Position numbers and translations under genes: made by a program. The notes under the pieces are model-generated. The model searched no databases, had not been told where the DNA came from, and saw nothing but the letters and a program-made list of their open reading frames with translations. This document shows positions 16,757-25,393 of a stretch of 64,000 bases of DNA, one piece after another. Source of the DNA: Streptomyces sp. SID13726. GTDB taxonomy: Bacteria; Actinomycetota; Actinomycetes; Streptomycetales; Streptomycetaceae. Numbering within the stretch: position 1 is the first letter of the stretch; the number at the start of each line of letters is the position of its first letter. The stretch covers positions 150,685 to 214,684 of the forward strand of contig NZ_JAAGLY010000016.1 in assembly GCF_010548375.1 (NCBI RefSeq), written 5' to 3'.

Positions 16757-18808
16757 ATGAGTGAGATCAGTGGCAAGGCACGCCACCGCCGCAGGAAGAC
16801 GGCTCTCGTGGTCGGTGTCCCGCTCGCGCTGAGCGCCGCCGGTGTCATGGGCTACGGCATGATCCCCGGCACCCAGTCCCCGGCGTCCGCCGCGACCGCC
16901 GCCCCGGCCTGGGCGACGGACGTCGCGGACGGGTTCGCGTCCGTCAACGCCCTCGGCCAGAACGGGACTTACGGCGGCCGGGACGGCCGGACGGTCACCG
17001 TGCGGACGCTCGCCGATCTGGAGAAGTACGCGACGGCGAGCGAGCCGTACGTCATCGTCGTCGCCGCGGCCATCACCATGGACCCGGTCGGCAAGGAGAT
17101 CAAGGTCCAGTCGAACAAGACCATCGTCGGGTCCGGGACGTCCGGGCACATCGTCGGCGGCGGCTTCTTCCTCGGCCAGGGCGTCCACAACGTCATCATC
17201 CGCAACCTCACCATCCGGGACGCCTACCAGGGCGTCTGGAACGACAAGGAGCACGACTTCGACGCCATCCAGATGGACGGCGCCCACCATGTGTGGATCG
17301 ACCACAACGACCTGCGCCACATGGCCGACGGGCTCATCGACAGCCGCAAGGACACCACCTACCTGACCGTCTCCTGGAACAGACTCAGCCAGGAGAACAA
17401 GGCGTTCGGCATCGGCTGGACCGACAACGTCACCGCGGACATCACGATCCACCACAACTGGATCCGCGAGACCGAGCAGCGCAACCCCTCCACGGACAAC
17501 GTCGCCCACGCGCACCTCTACAACAACTACCTGGAGGACGTGGCGGGGACGGACATCAAGTCCTCGTACGGCAACTACTCGCGCGGCGCGACGAAGATGG
17601 TGCTGGAGAACTCCTACTTCCAGGGCATCGACAACCCCGTGATCAGGGACAGTACGGCGAGCGTCGTCCAGAAGGGCAACACCTTCGTGGGGACGAGCGG
17701 CAGGAACGAGAGCGGCGGCACCGCCTTCGACCCCCGGACGTACTACCCGTACACGCTGGACAAGACCGCCGACGTGCCGGCGCTGCTCAAGTCCGGTGCG
17801 GGGCCGCGGAGTTCGATCGGTACGACGGCCGCCGTCACCAAGTCCGCGGCGGCCACCACGCTCACCGTCGCCAAGGACGGCAGCGGGCAGTACTCGACCG
17901 TGCAGGCCGCTGTGAACGCCGTACCCGCGGGCAACGCGTCGCGGGTGGTCATCTCGGTCAAGCCGGGGACGTACCGCGAACTCGTCAAGGTGCCCTCCAA
18001 CAAGCCGCACGTGACGATCCAGGGGTCGGGCGGCAGCCGCAACGACACGGTGATCGTCTACAACAACGCGTCCGGCACGCCGAAGCCCGACGGTTCGGGC
18101 ACCTACGGCACGGGCGGCAGCGCGACCGTCGCCGTGGAGGCCGACGACTTCCAGGCCCGCAACCTGACGATCTCCAACGACTTCGACGAGAAGGCGCACC
18201 AGAACATCGCCCAGCAGGCCGTCGCGCTGCGCACCGCCGCCGACAAGGTCTTCCTCGACGGGGTCATCGTCAGCGGCGACCAGGACACGCTGCTCCTGGA
18301 CACCGCGGCCAAGGAGAAGCTGGGCCGGGTCTACATGGCGAACTCCTACGTCGTCGGCAACGTCGACTTCGTCTTCGGCCGGGCCACCGCGGTGATCGAC
18401 AGGTCGGTCATCACGCTGAAGAAGCGCTGGGACGGCAGCTCGGCCGGGTACGTCACCGCGCCCAGCACGGCCGCGAACCGCAAGGGCTTCCTCATCGTGG
18501 GCTCGACGGTCAACGGTGACGTCTCCGCCGCGAGCTTCTACCTGGGCCGCCCCTGGCACGCCGGCGGCGACGCGACCCTGGACCCCCAGACCACGGTCCG
18601 CAACACCTCCCTGAGCGCCGCGGTCAAGTCCACTCCCTGGACCGACATGAGCGGCTTCTCCTGGAAGGACGACCGCTTCGCCGAGTACAAGAACACCGGC
18701 ACGGGCGCGGGCCCCGCAAGCACCGACCGCCCCCAACTGACCGACGCACAGGCCTCCGCCCAGGAGACCGCGGACTGGCTGGGCGACTGGACCCCGAGCA
18801 CGTCCTGA
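16757..18808 (+). CDS. Secreted pectate lyase-pectin methylesterase fusion
   Basis: 683 residues from ATG 16757; the open frame upstream overlaps the kinase and is not used. Signal peptide about 1-46 (ends SPASAATA). Domain 1 (about 50-345) is a PL1 pectate lyase: HHVWIDHNDLRH, DGLIDSRKDTTYLTVSWN, IHHNWIRETEQRNP. Domain 2 (about 365-683) is a CE8 pectin methylesterase with QQAVALR (486-492), Asp510 (SGDQDTLL), Asp537 (GNVDFVFG) and Arg598 (LGRPW). The esterase would remove methyl groups and the lyase cleave the resulting polygalacturonate, outside the cell. Plant-residue degradation role. Two-domain fusion is unusual. Confidence 0.93.
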   Translation: MSEISGKARHRRRKTALVVGVPLALSAAGVMGYGMIPGTQSPASAATAAPAWATDVADGFASVNALGQNGTYGGRDGRTVTVRTLADLEKYATASEPYVIVVAAAITMDPVGKEIKVQSNKTIVGSGTSGHIVGGGFFLGQGVHNVIIRNLTIRDAYQGVWNDKEHDFDAIQMDGAHHVWIDHNDLRHMADGLIDSRKDTTYLTVSWNRLSQENKAFGIGWTDNVTADITIHHNWIRETEQRNPSTDNVAHAHLYNNYLEDVAGTDIKSSYGNYSRGATKMVLENSYFQGIDNPVIRDSTASVVQKGNTFVGTSGRNESGGTAFDPRTYYPYTLDKTADVPALLKSGAGPRSSIGTTAAVTKSAAATTLTVAKDGSGQYSTVQAAVNAVPAGNASRVVISVKPGTYRELVKVPSNKPHVTIQGSGGSRNDTVIVYNNASGTPKPDGSGTYGTGGSATVAVEADDFQARNLTISNDFDEKAHQNIAQQAVALRTAADKVFLDGVIVSGDQDTLLLDTAAKEKLGRVYMANSYVVGNVDFVFGRATAVIDRSVITLKKRWDGSSAGYVTAPSTAANRKGFLIVGSTVNGDVSAASFYLGRPWHAGGDATLDPQTTVRNTSLSAAVKSTPWTDMSGFSWKDDRFAEYKNTGTGAGPASTDRPQLTDAQASAQETADWLGDWTPSTS

Positions 18809-19000
18809 GATCAACGGAAGCCGAGCACGAGTCAGCGAGCGGGGCCGCCCCGCAAGCCGTTCAGGCCCCTGCTCGAACGTAGTGGGACCGGAGGACCCGG
18901 TGTCCCGGTGCCCTGGTCCTCCCCCGGGCGGGGCCCGTCCCCAGCTCAGCCACATCCCCCTGCAAGCCCCAGCACAGCCCTCCACCCCAGGGTTGGCCGG

Positions 19001-19729
19001 ATGGCGGAGAAGATTCTGCTGGCCGACGACGACGTGGACGTGCGGGAGGGGATCGGCCGGCTGCTCAGGTTCGAGGGGTACGAGACGGTGCTCGCCGAGG
19101 ACGGGCGGGTGGCGCTCGATCTGGTGGGGGCCGGGGCCGATCTCGTGTTGATGGACGTCTCCATGCCCGGTCTCGACGGGCTGGCGGCGACGCGCCGGAT
19201 CCGGGCCTCCGGGTCCACCGTGCCGATTCTGATGATCACCGGACGGGACGCGGTCGGCGACCGGATCGTGGCGCTGGACAACGGGGCCGACGGGTACCTG
19301 ATGAAGCCGTTCGCCCCGGAGGAGCTGCTCGCGCGGGTCCGGGCCCTGCTGCGGCGCACCGCGTCCGCCCCCGCGCCGCCCGTCCGGCCCCCGGCACAGC
19401 TGGTCTTCCAGGACCTCGCCGTCGAGACCCGCACCCGCGTCGTGACCCGGGCCGGGCGGCACCTGGTGCTGACCCGGACCGAGTACGAACTCCTCGTCCA
19501 CCTGATGCGCCATCCGGGCCGCGTGCTCAGCCGCGCCCATCTGCTCCACGCGGTCTGGGGCTTCGACTTCGAGCCCGCCTCCAACACCCTCGACGTGTAC
19601 GTGATGTACCTGCGCAGAAAGCTGGAGAGCCACGGCGGACCGCGGCTCATCCAGACCGTGCGGGGGACGGGTTACAGCCTGCGCAGCACCATCGTGTCCT
19701 CCGGCAGCGGGCCGAGGAGACGGGCGTAG
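19001..19729 (+). CDS. Orphan OmpR-family response regulator, paralogue of 14510-15247
   Basis: 242 residues from ATG 19001. Receiver with ADDDVDVREG, Asp52 (LVLMDVSMPG) and LMKPF; winged helix with TRTEYELLVHLMRHPGRVL and AVWGFDFEPASNTLDVYVM. The output domain is nearly the same as that of the regulator at 14510-15247, so the two probably arose by duplication and may read similar DNA. No kinase is next to it. Its last 58 nt overlap the 3' end of the convergent ABC exporter. It may regulate the exporter/peptide genes or the pectinase; this is inference from position. Confidence 0.92.
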   Translation: MAEKILLADDDVDVREGIGRLLRFEGYETVLAEDGRVALDLVGAGADLVLMDVSMPGLDGLAATRRIRASGSTVPILMITGRDAVGDRIVALDNGADGYLMKPFAPEELLARVRALLRRTASAPAPPVRPPAQLVFQDLAVETRTRVVTRAGRHLVLTRTEYELLVHLMRHPGRVLSRAHLLHAVWGFDFEPASNTLDVYVMYLRRKLESHGGPRLIQTVRGTGYSLRSTIVSSGSGPRRRA

Positions 19730-21429
19730 GAGCCTCGGCGGGCGACCAGTTCGGCGTGGGTGCCCGCCTCCACCAGGCGTCCGCCGTCCACGACCAGGAT
19801 GCGGTCCGCGTCCGGGGCCAGGCTCAGATCGTGGGTGATCATGATCGTCGTACGGCCGGACATCAGCCGGCGCAGTGGCTGGACCACCTGGCGGGCGGCC
19901 ACCGAGTCCAGGCCCGCGGTGGGTTCGTCGAGGACCAGGACGGGCGCGGCCCGGAGCATCGCGCGGGCGATGGTGATCCGCTTGAGCTGGCCGCCGGAGA
20001 GGGCCGCCGTACCCGGGGCGATCTCGGTGTCGTAGCCCTCGGGGAGCGCCGCGATGAAGTCGTGGGCCACGGCCGCGCGGGCCGCCCGCTCGATCTCCGC
20101 GTCGCTCGCGCCCGGCCGGCCCGTCTCGATGTTCTCGCGGATCGTGCCGTTGAGGATCAGCGTCTCCTGCGGGAGCAGGGCGATCTGCTCGCGCAGGAAC
20201 TCCAGGTTCAGATGCGTGAGCGGGACGCCGTCCAGGGTGATCACGCCCGCCGAGGGGTCGTAGAAGCGGGTCAGGAGCTTGGACAGGGTGGACTTGCCCG
20301 CGCCGCTCGGGCCCGTGATGATCACCAGCTCGCCGGGGGCGGCCGTGAAGGACACGTCGGTGAGGGAGGCGCGGGGCGCGTTCGGGTAGCGGAAGTCCAC
20401 GCCGTGGAAGCCGACCCAGCCGCGGACCGGCCAGGCGGGGACGGGTTCGGCCGGGTCGCCGACCGACGGCTTGGCGTCCAGGATCTCGTTCAGGCGCTGG
20501 GCGCCCGCGGTGGCCGCGGTGAGGGTGAGACCGAGCTGGCCGAGGTTGCGGACCGGCGGGTACAGGTAGCCGATGAAGGCGGCGAAGGCGAGGAGCTGGC
20601 CGAGGGTCATGCGGTCGGCGGAGATCTCCCAGACGCCCAGGCCGATGACCGACAGGACGCAGAGCGTCTCGACGACCTCGACGAACTGCTCGTACATCTC
20701 GCTGAGCCGGGCGCCCCGGACGCTGGCCTTCATCCAGGCGCGGGCCTCGCGGTCGAGGCGCTTCTCCTCGTCGCGGCGGCGGTTGTACGCCTGCGTGAGC
20801 ACGACGTTGCCCAGCGACTCCTCCACCACGGAGGTGATCGCGCCGTCCGCGACCCGCTCGTCCTGCGAGGCCTCCTTGATCCGGCCGGAGAAGCGGCGCG
20901 CGGCGAACAGGAACAGGGGCGCGAGGACGAAGGTGGCGAGGGCCAGGTCCCAGCGCAGGTACAGGGCGGCGGCCGAGTAGAAGACGGCCGAGAAGGCGGC
21001 GGCGATCGTGCCGACGACTCCGGACACGACCATCTGCTCGATGGCCTCGACGTCACCGGTGAGGCGTTCGACCAGGTCGCCCTGGCGGTGCTTCTGGAAG
21101 AAGTGCGGGGGCAGGTCCTGGATGTGCCGGAAGACCTTCGCGCGCAGCCGGAGGACGAATCTCTCGGCGGTCCAGGTCGCGAGGGAGTTGCCGAAGTAGC
21201 CGACGAGCGCGCCGAGCGCGGCCACGGCGAGCCAGGCGCCGGCCGGGCCCCAGAACGCGGAGAGCGAGCCGGCCTTGAGCGCGGTGTCGGTCAGCTCCGC
21301 GAAGAGCAGGATCGCGGCGGTCTCGGCGAGCGCGGACACCACCACGCACGCGACGATCGCCGCGAGCCACTTGCGGTCGCCGCGGGTCAGCGGCCAGAAA
21401 CGGCGGAAGGCCTCACGGACTTCCCTCAT
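19672..21429 (-). CDS. ABC exporter, fused membrane and ATPase domains
   Basis: 585 residues, the usual half-transporter length. Membrane domain (about 1-315) with six predicted helices and the QDLPPHFFQKHRQGDLVERLTGDV coupling region; ATPase domain (about 335-585) with Walker A GPSGAGKST, Q-loop LPQETLI, signature LSGGQ, Walker B VLVLDEPTAGLD and switch His in ITHDLS. All ATPase residues are present, so it should work as a homodimer. There is no N-terminal C39 peptidase domain. It follows three tandem basic-peptide genes on the same strand (110-nt gap; AAGGGAG site), making those peptides candidate substrates. Confidence 0.93.
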   Translation of the reverse strand: MREVREAFRRFWPLTRGDRKWLAAIVACVVVSALAETAAILLFAELTDTALKAGSLSAFWGPAGAWLAVAALGALVGYFGNSLATWTAERFVLRLRAKVFRHIQDLPPHFFQKHRQGDLVERLTGDVEAIEQMVVSGVVGTIAAAFSAVFYSAAALYLRWDLALATFVLAPLFLFAARRFSGRIKEASQDERVADGAITSVVEESLGNVVLTQAYNRRRDEEKRLDREARAWMKASVRGARLSEMYEQFVEVVETLCVLSVIGLGVWEISADRMTLGQLLAFAAFIGYLYPPVRNLGQLGLTLTAATAGAQRLNEILDAKPSVGDPAEPVPAWPVRGWVGFHGVDFRYPNAPRASLTDVSFTAAPGELVIITGPSGAGKSTLSKLLTRFYDPSAGVITLDGVPLTHLNLEFLREQIALLPQETLILNGTIRENIETGRPGASDAEIERAARAAVAHDFIAALPEGYDTEIAPGTAALSGGQLKRITIARAMLRAAPVLVLDEPTAGLDSVAARQVVQPLRRLMSGRTTIMITHDLSLAPDADRILVVDGGRLVEAGTHAELVARRGSYARLLGPLPEDTMVLRRL

Positions 21430-21539
21430 GACGACTCCCTTTCAGGTACGGCGGTCCCCGGCACGGGAGACGGCCGAGGCGGGGCCCCCGGCGCGAGACG
21501 CGCTCGCCAACCGGTGACCCCGCCTCGTGGCGTTGTGCC

Positions 21540-21656
21540 TCAGCCCTTGTGAGCGATCGGGCGACGCTTCGGGGCAGCCTTCTTCGCGGGCTTCTTCTTC
21601 GGCGCCGGGGCGGGCTTGGCGGTCTTCTTGACGGGGGCGATCTTGTGGAAGCTCAT
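21540..21656 (-). CDS. Very basic Lys/Pro/Ala mini-peptide, copy 3 (exporter-proximal)
   Basis: Read from sequence: 38 codons from ATG 21656. Starts MSFHKIAPVKK and continues with alternating Lys, Pro and Ala to end RRPIAHKG. It has 11 Lys, 2 Arg and 2 His, no acidic residues, no Cys and almost no Ser/Thr. Differs from copy 2 at two residues only (Thr12/Ala12 and Ile34/Val34). A GAGGGATTC stretch precedes the ATG. No family recognised; candidate secreted cationic peptide, nucleic-acid-binding peptide, or RiPP-type precursor. Confidence 0.72.
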   Translation of the reverse strand: MSFHKIAPVKKTAKPAPAPKKKPAKKAAPKRRPIAHKG

Positions 21657-21753
21657 GCCTGAATCCCTCACTGTCCTGGTTCTGCAACAGTTCCTCTACC
21701 GATCTGCTGCAACTACTTATGAATGAATTTGATTTACTTCAGTGAATTCTGTG

Positions 21754-21870
21754 TCAGCCCTTGTGGGCGACCGGGCGGCGCTTCGGCGCGGCCTTCTTCG
21801 CGGGCTTCTTCTTCGGCGCCGGGGCGGGCTTGGCGGCCTTCTTGACGGGGGCGATCTTGTGGAAGCTCAT
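21754..21870 (-). CDS. Very basic Lys/Pro/Ala mini-peptide, copy 2
   Basis: 38 codons from ATG 21870 with GAAGGA about 8 nt upstream. Same layout as copy 3: conserved MSFHKIAPVKK head, KKKPAKKAAPKRRP core, VAHKG tail. Conservation of the reading frame, head and tail among three copies, while the gaps between them diverge, indicates selection on the peptide rather than repeated DNA. The gap to copy 3 is 97 nt and AT-rich for this genome. Confidence 0.75.
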   Translation of the reverse strand: MSFHKIAPVKKAAKPAPAPKKKPAKKAAPKRRPVAHKG

Positions 21871-21916
21871 GACCATGTCCTTCTTTCCGAGGTTTTCAGG
21901 GAGTTTTAGCCGGGAC

Positions 21917-22030
21917 TTACTTCTGGCCGACCGGGCGGCGCTTCGGCGTGTGCTTCTTCGGCTGGGCCTTCTTGGGGGCCGGAGCGGGCTTGCGGGTCTT
22001 CTTCACCGGGGCGATCTTGTGGAAGCTCAT
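21917..22030 (-). CDS. Very basic Lys/Pro/Ala mini-peptide, copy 1 (promoter-proximal, divergent copy)
   Basis: 37 codons from ATG 22030; AAAGGAG lies 6 nt away, and another ATG directly before is possible. It keeps the MSFHKIAPVKK head and KRRPV near the end, but the core differs (KAQPKKHTPKRR) and the tail is GQK. First of three genes on the transcript; the 160 nt upstream are AT-rich and probably hold the promoter. Function unknown. Confidence 0.75.
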   Translation of the reverse strand: MSFHKIAPVKKTRKPAPAPKKAQPKKHTPKRRPVGQK

Positions 22031-22195
22031 CATGCTCTCCTTTGCGTTTGTGTCGTTCGCTGTCGACATGGAAAACATTACGGCATTCCCCTCGCCGAAA
22101 AAGCCTTTTGGCCTTAGACCTCAATAAGACTGGATGTGCGTCGCCTGAGAATCGAATGGCTGACACAGAATTTAAGGACGGACATCTGCGGACCT

Positions 22196-23302
22196 CTACG
22201 GACCGACCGCCAGTCCTGAGCCCGCGATCCGGACCCGGATGCCGTCCCGCTCCACCCGTACGTCCCGCAGCCGCAGGTCCCCGCTCGGCGGTTCGGGCAG
22301 CTGGAAGCCGAGCGAGAGCCGGTCGGACAGCACCGGGCGGGTCAGCCGGGAGAGGGCGTCGAGGAGTGCCGGGTCCAGGCCCAGCCGGTCCAGGAGCTCC
22401 GGGTGGGCCAGGGCGAGGTCGAGGAGGTTGAGGCGCATGGCCTGCCGTACGAACTCCGGGCGGCCGGTCAGCCGGGCCAGCGCGGTGTCGGACCGCTGGG
22501 CCTCGCGCACATCGGCGTCGGGTACACCGAGCGCGCGCACGACGGACGGCACCGCCAGCACGGCACGGGCCTTGCGGGTCTCGCGGGACAGGGCGTCGGC
22601 GGACGCGCGGGTCAGATGCAGGCCCTGCGAGGCGCGGCTGCCGGGCCGGTAGGTCGCCAGGTCCCCGATGTCCAGGCGCATCCCGCCGATCCGGGTGGCG
22701 ACACCCCGCTCCCCGTCCCGCGCCACCCGCACATCGGCCCGCAGCCGCAGCTCGTGCCCGGCGACCGGGAGAGTCCCGCGCACGGCGACCCGGTCCCGGC
22801 CGGAACCGCTGAACGTCACCTGGGACGCGCCGAGTTCACGGTTCATGTCGGCGAAGGAGAGCAGGGCGTCCCCGCGCAGCTCCGGAACACGGGCCCCGCG
22901 TACGGAAGTCGGGCCGTCGCCGTCGAGCCGGATGTCACGGGCCGTCGCCGACACCGCGGCCAGCGTGACCCGGTCGGCGGCCACGTCCGGGACGGTCACC
23001 TTCACCGACTCCAGGCGCCGGCCCACGAGTTGGGACAGGAAGGGGAAGCCGCCGATCTCGACCTCGGGTGCCGCGGACAGCCGTAGCCGCTGCTTGAGGG
23101 TGTCGGCGGCCTTGTGCTCGGCGTAGAGGACGGCCCAGCGGTCCGCGAGGGTGAGGAAGGCGGTGAGGGTCAGCAGCGCGACGGCCGTCTTCAGCGCGAA
23201 GCGGCCCCGTCGACCCCTCCGCTTGGTGCGGCGGTGGGTCGGCGGGGCCGGAGGTGCTTCATATGGGTGGGGATGCGTGGGTATGTGGTGGGGGGAACGC
23301 AT
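22196..23302 (-). CDS. LmeA-family (DUF2993) protein, long paralogue
   Basis: 368 residues: His/Pro- and Arg-rich cytoplasmic start, one membrane helix (about 37-56), then the DUF2993 hallmark VEIGGFPFLSQLVGRRLESVKV. The rest alternates beta strands and a helical insert (about 215-320), ending DGIRVRIAGSGLAVGP, parallel to the end of the LmeA-like protein at 6149-6877. Likely an envelope lipid-binding protein. Start taken at ATG 23302; an internal start cannot be excluded because the first 35 residues lack family features. Confidence 0.78.
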   Translation of the reverse strand: MRSPHHIPTHPHPYEAPPAPPTHRRTKRRGRRGRFALKTAVALLTLTAFLTLADRWAVLYAEHKAADTLKQRLRLSAAPEVEIGGFPFLSQLVGRRLESVKVTVPDVAADRVTLAAVSATARDIRLDGDGPTSVRGARVPELRGDALLSFADMNRELGASQVTFSGSGRDRVAVRGTLPVAGHELRLRADVRVARDGERGVATRIGGMRLDIGDLATYRPGSRASQGLHLTRASADALSRETRKARAVLAVPSVVRALGVPDADVREAQRSDTALARLTGRPEFVRQAMRLNLLDLALAHPELLDRLGLDPALLDALSRLTRPVLSDRLSLGFQLPEPPSGDLRLRDVRVERDGIRVRIAGSGLAVGP

Positions 23303-23373
23303 CGATCCATCCGATCATGCGTGGACCCCCCACCCGCAACCCGCCCAGGGACTCTGCGACTCAGCTCACGGTG

Positions 23374-23416
23374 TCCGAGCGATCTACTGAACGGTCTCCG
23401 AGCGATCTACTGAACG
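23374..23416. repeat. 20-bp tandem duplication at the end of the nucleotidase gene
   Basis: TCCGAGCGATCTACTGAACG occurs at 23374-23393 and again at 23397-23416 (period 23). The second copy contains the last codons and TAG stop of the 5'-nucleotidase, so the first is a downstream duplicate of the gene end. Confidence 0.85.
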
Positions 23417-25239
23417 ATCGTGATCCGGTTCGCCGCCGGCGGCGCGATCGGGCTGCCCGCCGAGGAGTTGGCCGTCAGGTAGTCCACCAGCGCGGCGAGG
23501 TCGTCGCCGCCGACCAGGTCGTTCGTGCCCTGGCCCAGCGTGGTGAAGCCGTCGCCGCCGCCCGCGAGGAAGCTGTTGGTCGCGACGCGGTAGGTGGCCG
23601 CCGGGTCGATGGCCGTGCCGTCGAGCCGCACGGAGTCGGCGACGATCCGGTCCGCGCCGGCCTTCGTCAGGTCCAGCGTGTAGGTGAGGTTGGCCGACGG
23701 CAGCAGGATCTTCGGCGAGGCCGCGTTCGACCCGCTCACCTGCTCCTGGAGCACCTTGACCAGCTGGGCGCCGGTGAAGGTCTGGAGGTTCACGGTGTTG
23801 GAGAAGGGCTGCACGGTGAAGCCCTCGGCGTAGGTCACCACGCCGTCGCCCTCGGTGCCCTTGGCCGCGTAGGTGAGGCCCGCGCGGACCCCGCCCGGGT
23901 TCATCAGCGCGAGATCGGTGTCCGGGTCCAGCGTCCTGCCGTACGCGAGCTGCGCGTCGGCGATCAGGTCGCCCATCGGCGACTCGGTGCCGGTGCTCGG
24001 GACGTCGGCGGAGATCCAGCCGACCGCGCGGTTGCCGATGGGCGCCGCGAGGGTGTTCCACTTGGTGATCAGCTGGGTCATGTCCGGCGCCTTGGGGACG
24101 GTCCGGGTGACCACGTGGTTCGCGGACTTCACGGCCGTACGGGCGATGTCGCCGGTGAAGCGGTCGTACGTCAGCGTGGTGTCGGTGTAGAGCCGGCCGA
24201 AGGAGGCGGCCGAGGTGACCATGCGGGGCTTGCCCGCGGGGTCGGGGATCGTGCAGACGTACGCGGCGTGGGTGTGGCCGGTGACCAGGGCGTCCACGGA
24301 CGGCGAGATGTTCTTCGCGATGTCGACGATCGGGCCGGAGATGCCGTCGCCCGCGCCCGGGGAGTCGCAGTTGTAGTTGTACGAGCCCGAGGCGGGCTGC
24401 CCGCCCTCGTGGATGAGGGCCACGATCGACTTCACGCCCTGCTTCTGGAGCACCCGGGCGTACTTGTTGATCGTCTCGACCTCGTCCTTGAACTTCAGGC
24501 CCTTGACGCCCTCGGCGGAGACGACCCCGGGGGTGTCCTCCAGGGTGACGCCGATGAAGCCGACCTTGACGTCCTTCTTCTTCCACACCCAGTACGGCGC
24601 GAGGATCGGCTTGCCGGTCTTCTCGCTGAGGACGTTCGCCGCGAGGTAGGGGAAGTCGGCGCCCTTGAACTTCTTGTCGGTGTAGCAGCCCGCGGTGGGG
24701 TGGCAGCCGCCCTTCTGGAGCCGGGCGAGTTCCTTGGCACCCTCGTCGAACTCGTGGTTGCCGACGGACGTGACGTCCAGGTCGAGCTTGTTGAGCGCCT
24801 CGATGGTGGGCTCGTCGTGGAAGAGGCCCGAGATCAGCGGCGAGGCGCCGACCATGTCACCACCGGCGGCGGTGACGGAGTACGCGTTCCCCTTGCGCGC
24901 CTCGCGCAGGTGGGTGGCGAGGTACTCGACACCGCCCGCGTCGATGGTCTTCGTCGTCCCGTCGGCCTGGAGCTCGGTGACCCGGCCCGAGGAACCGGCC
25001 GGCGGCTCCAGGTTGCCGTGCAGGTCGTTGAACGACAGCAGCTGGACGTCCTGGTAGCGGCTCGGCAGCGGCTTGCCGTGCTTGTTGTCGTGCGCGCCCG
25101 CGGGCAGGGCGGCGGCGGGTGCGCCGACGGTGGCGAGCGTGGCGGTCGCGGCGACCAGTCGATAGGTACGACGTCTGCGGCGACCGGCGTCCGACTGGTC
25201 CGACTGCGCCGGCCGGCCGGGCTGGGATGTGGCTGGCAT
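23407..25239 (-). CDS. Secreted bifunctional metallophosphatase/5'-nucleotidase
   Basis: 610 residues from ATG 25239 (GGGGGG nearby; the upstream open frame overlaps the mshD promoter and is rejected). Sec/Tat-like signal about 18-50 (RRRRRTYRLVAATATLATVGAPAAA). Metallophosphatase domain: NDLHGN (71-76), GGDMVGASPL, NHEFDEG, GHTHAAYVC. C-terminal 5'-nucleotidase domain ending LAGGGDGFTTL. It would release phosphate and nucleosides from external nucleotides, fitting a phosphate-scavenging neighbourhood. Confidence 0.93.
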   Translation of the reverse strand: MPATSQPGRPAQSDQSDAGRRRRRTYRLVAATATLATVGAPAAALPAGAHDNKHGKPLPSRYQDVQLLSFNDLHGNLEPPAGSSGRVTELQADGTTKTIDAGGVEYLATHLREARKGNAYSVTAAGGDMVGASPLISGLFHDEPTIEALNKLDLDVTSVGNHEFDEGAKELARLQKGGCHPTAGCYTDKKFKGADFPYLAANVLSEKTGKPILAPYWVWKKKDVKVGFIGVTLEDTPGVVSAEGVKGLKFKDEVETINKYARVLQKQGVKSIVALIHEGGQPASGSYNYNCDSPGAGDGISGPIVDIAKNISPSVDALVTGHTHAAYVCTIPDPAGKPRMVTSAASFGRLYTDTTLTYDRFTGDIARTAVKSANHVVTRTVPKAPDMTQLITKWNTLAAPIGNRAVGWISADVPSTGTESPMGDLIADAQLAYGRTLDPDTDLALMNPGGVRAGLTYAAKGTEGDGVVTYAEGFTVQPFSNTVNLQTFTGAQLVKVLQEQVSGSNAASPKILLPSANLTYTLDLTKAGADRIVADSVRLDGTAIDPAATYRVATNSFLAGGGDGFTTLGQGTNDLVGGDDLAALVDYLTANSSAGSPIAPPAANRITIVQ

Positions 25240-25393
25240 TAGCCCCCCTGTGCTTCTGCTGACTCTGGTGAGGTTGGCCCCGTTCCCGGCGCAGCCTAGG
25301 GTCAACGCGCGTAGCGCGACAGAGGTTTCATGGTTACATCCTGGTTGCTTCTTTGCTGCCGCTTTGCCCGGACCTCCCCTTACCCTCGTAGCC

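Noticed and set aside
16730..19633. 967-codon open frame on the minus strand opposite the pectinase
   Set aside because: It is a GC-rich shadow frame across two well-supported plus-strand genes, with Val/Asp/Gly-dominated composition and no motif.
21761..22117. 118-codon plus-strand frame over the mini-peptide genes
   Set aside because: Antisense to three conserved repeats of the minus strand; its hydrophobic composition (Phe/Ala/Gly) is what the complement of Lys/Pro/Ala codons gives.
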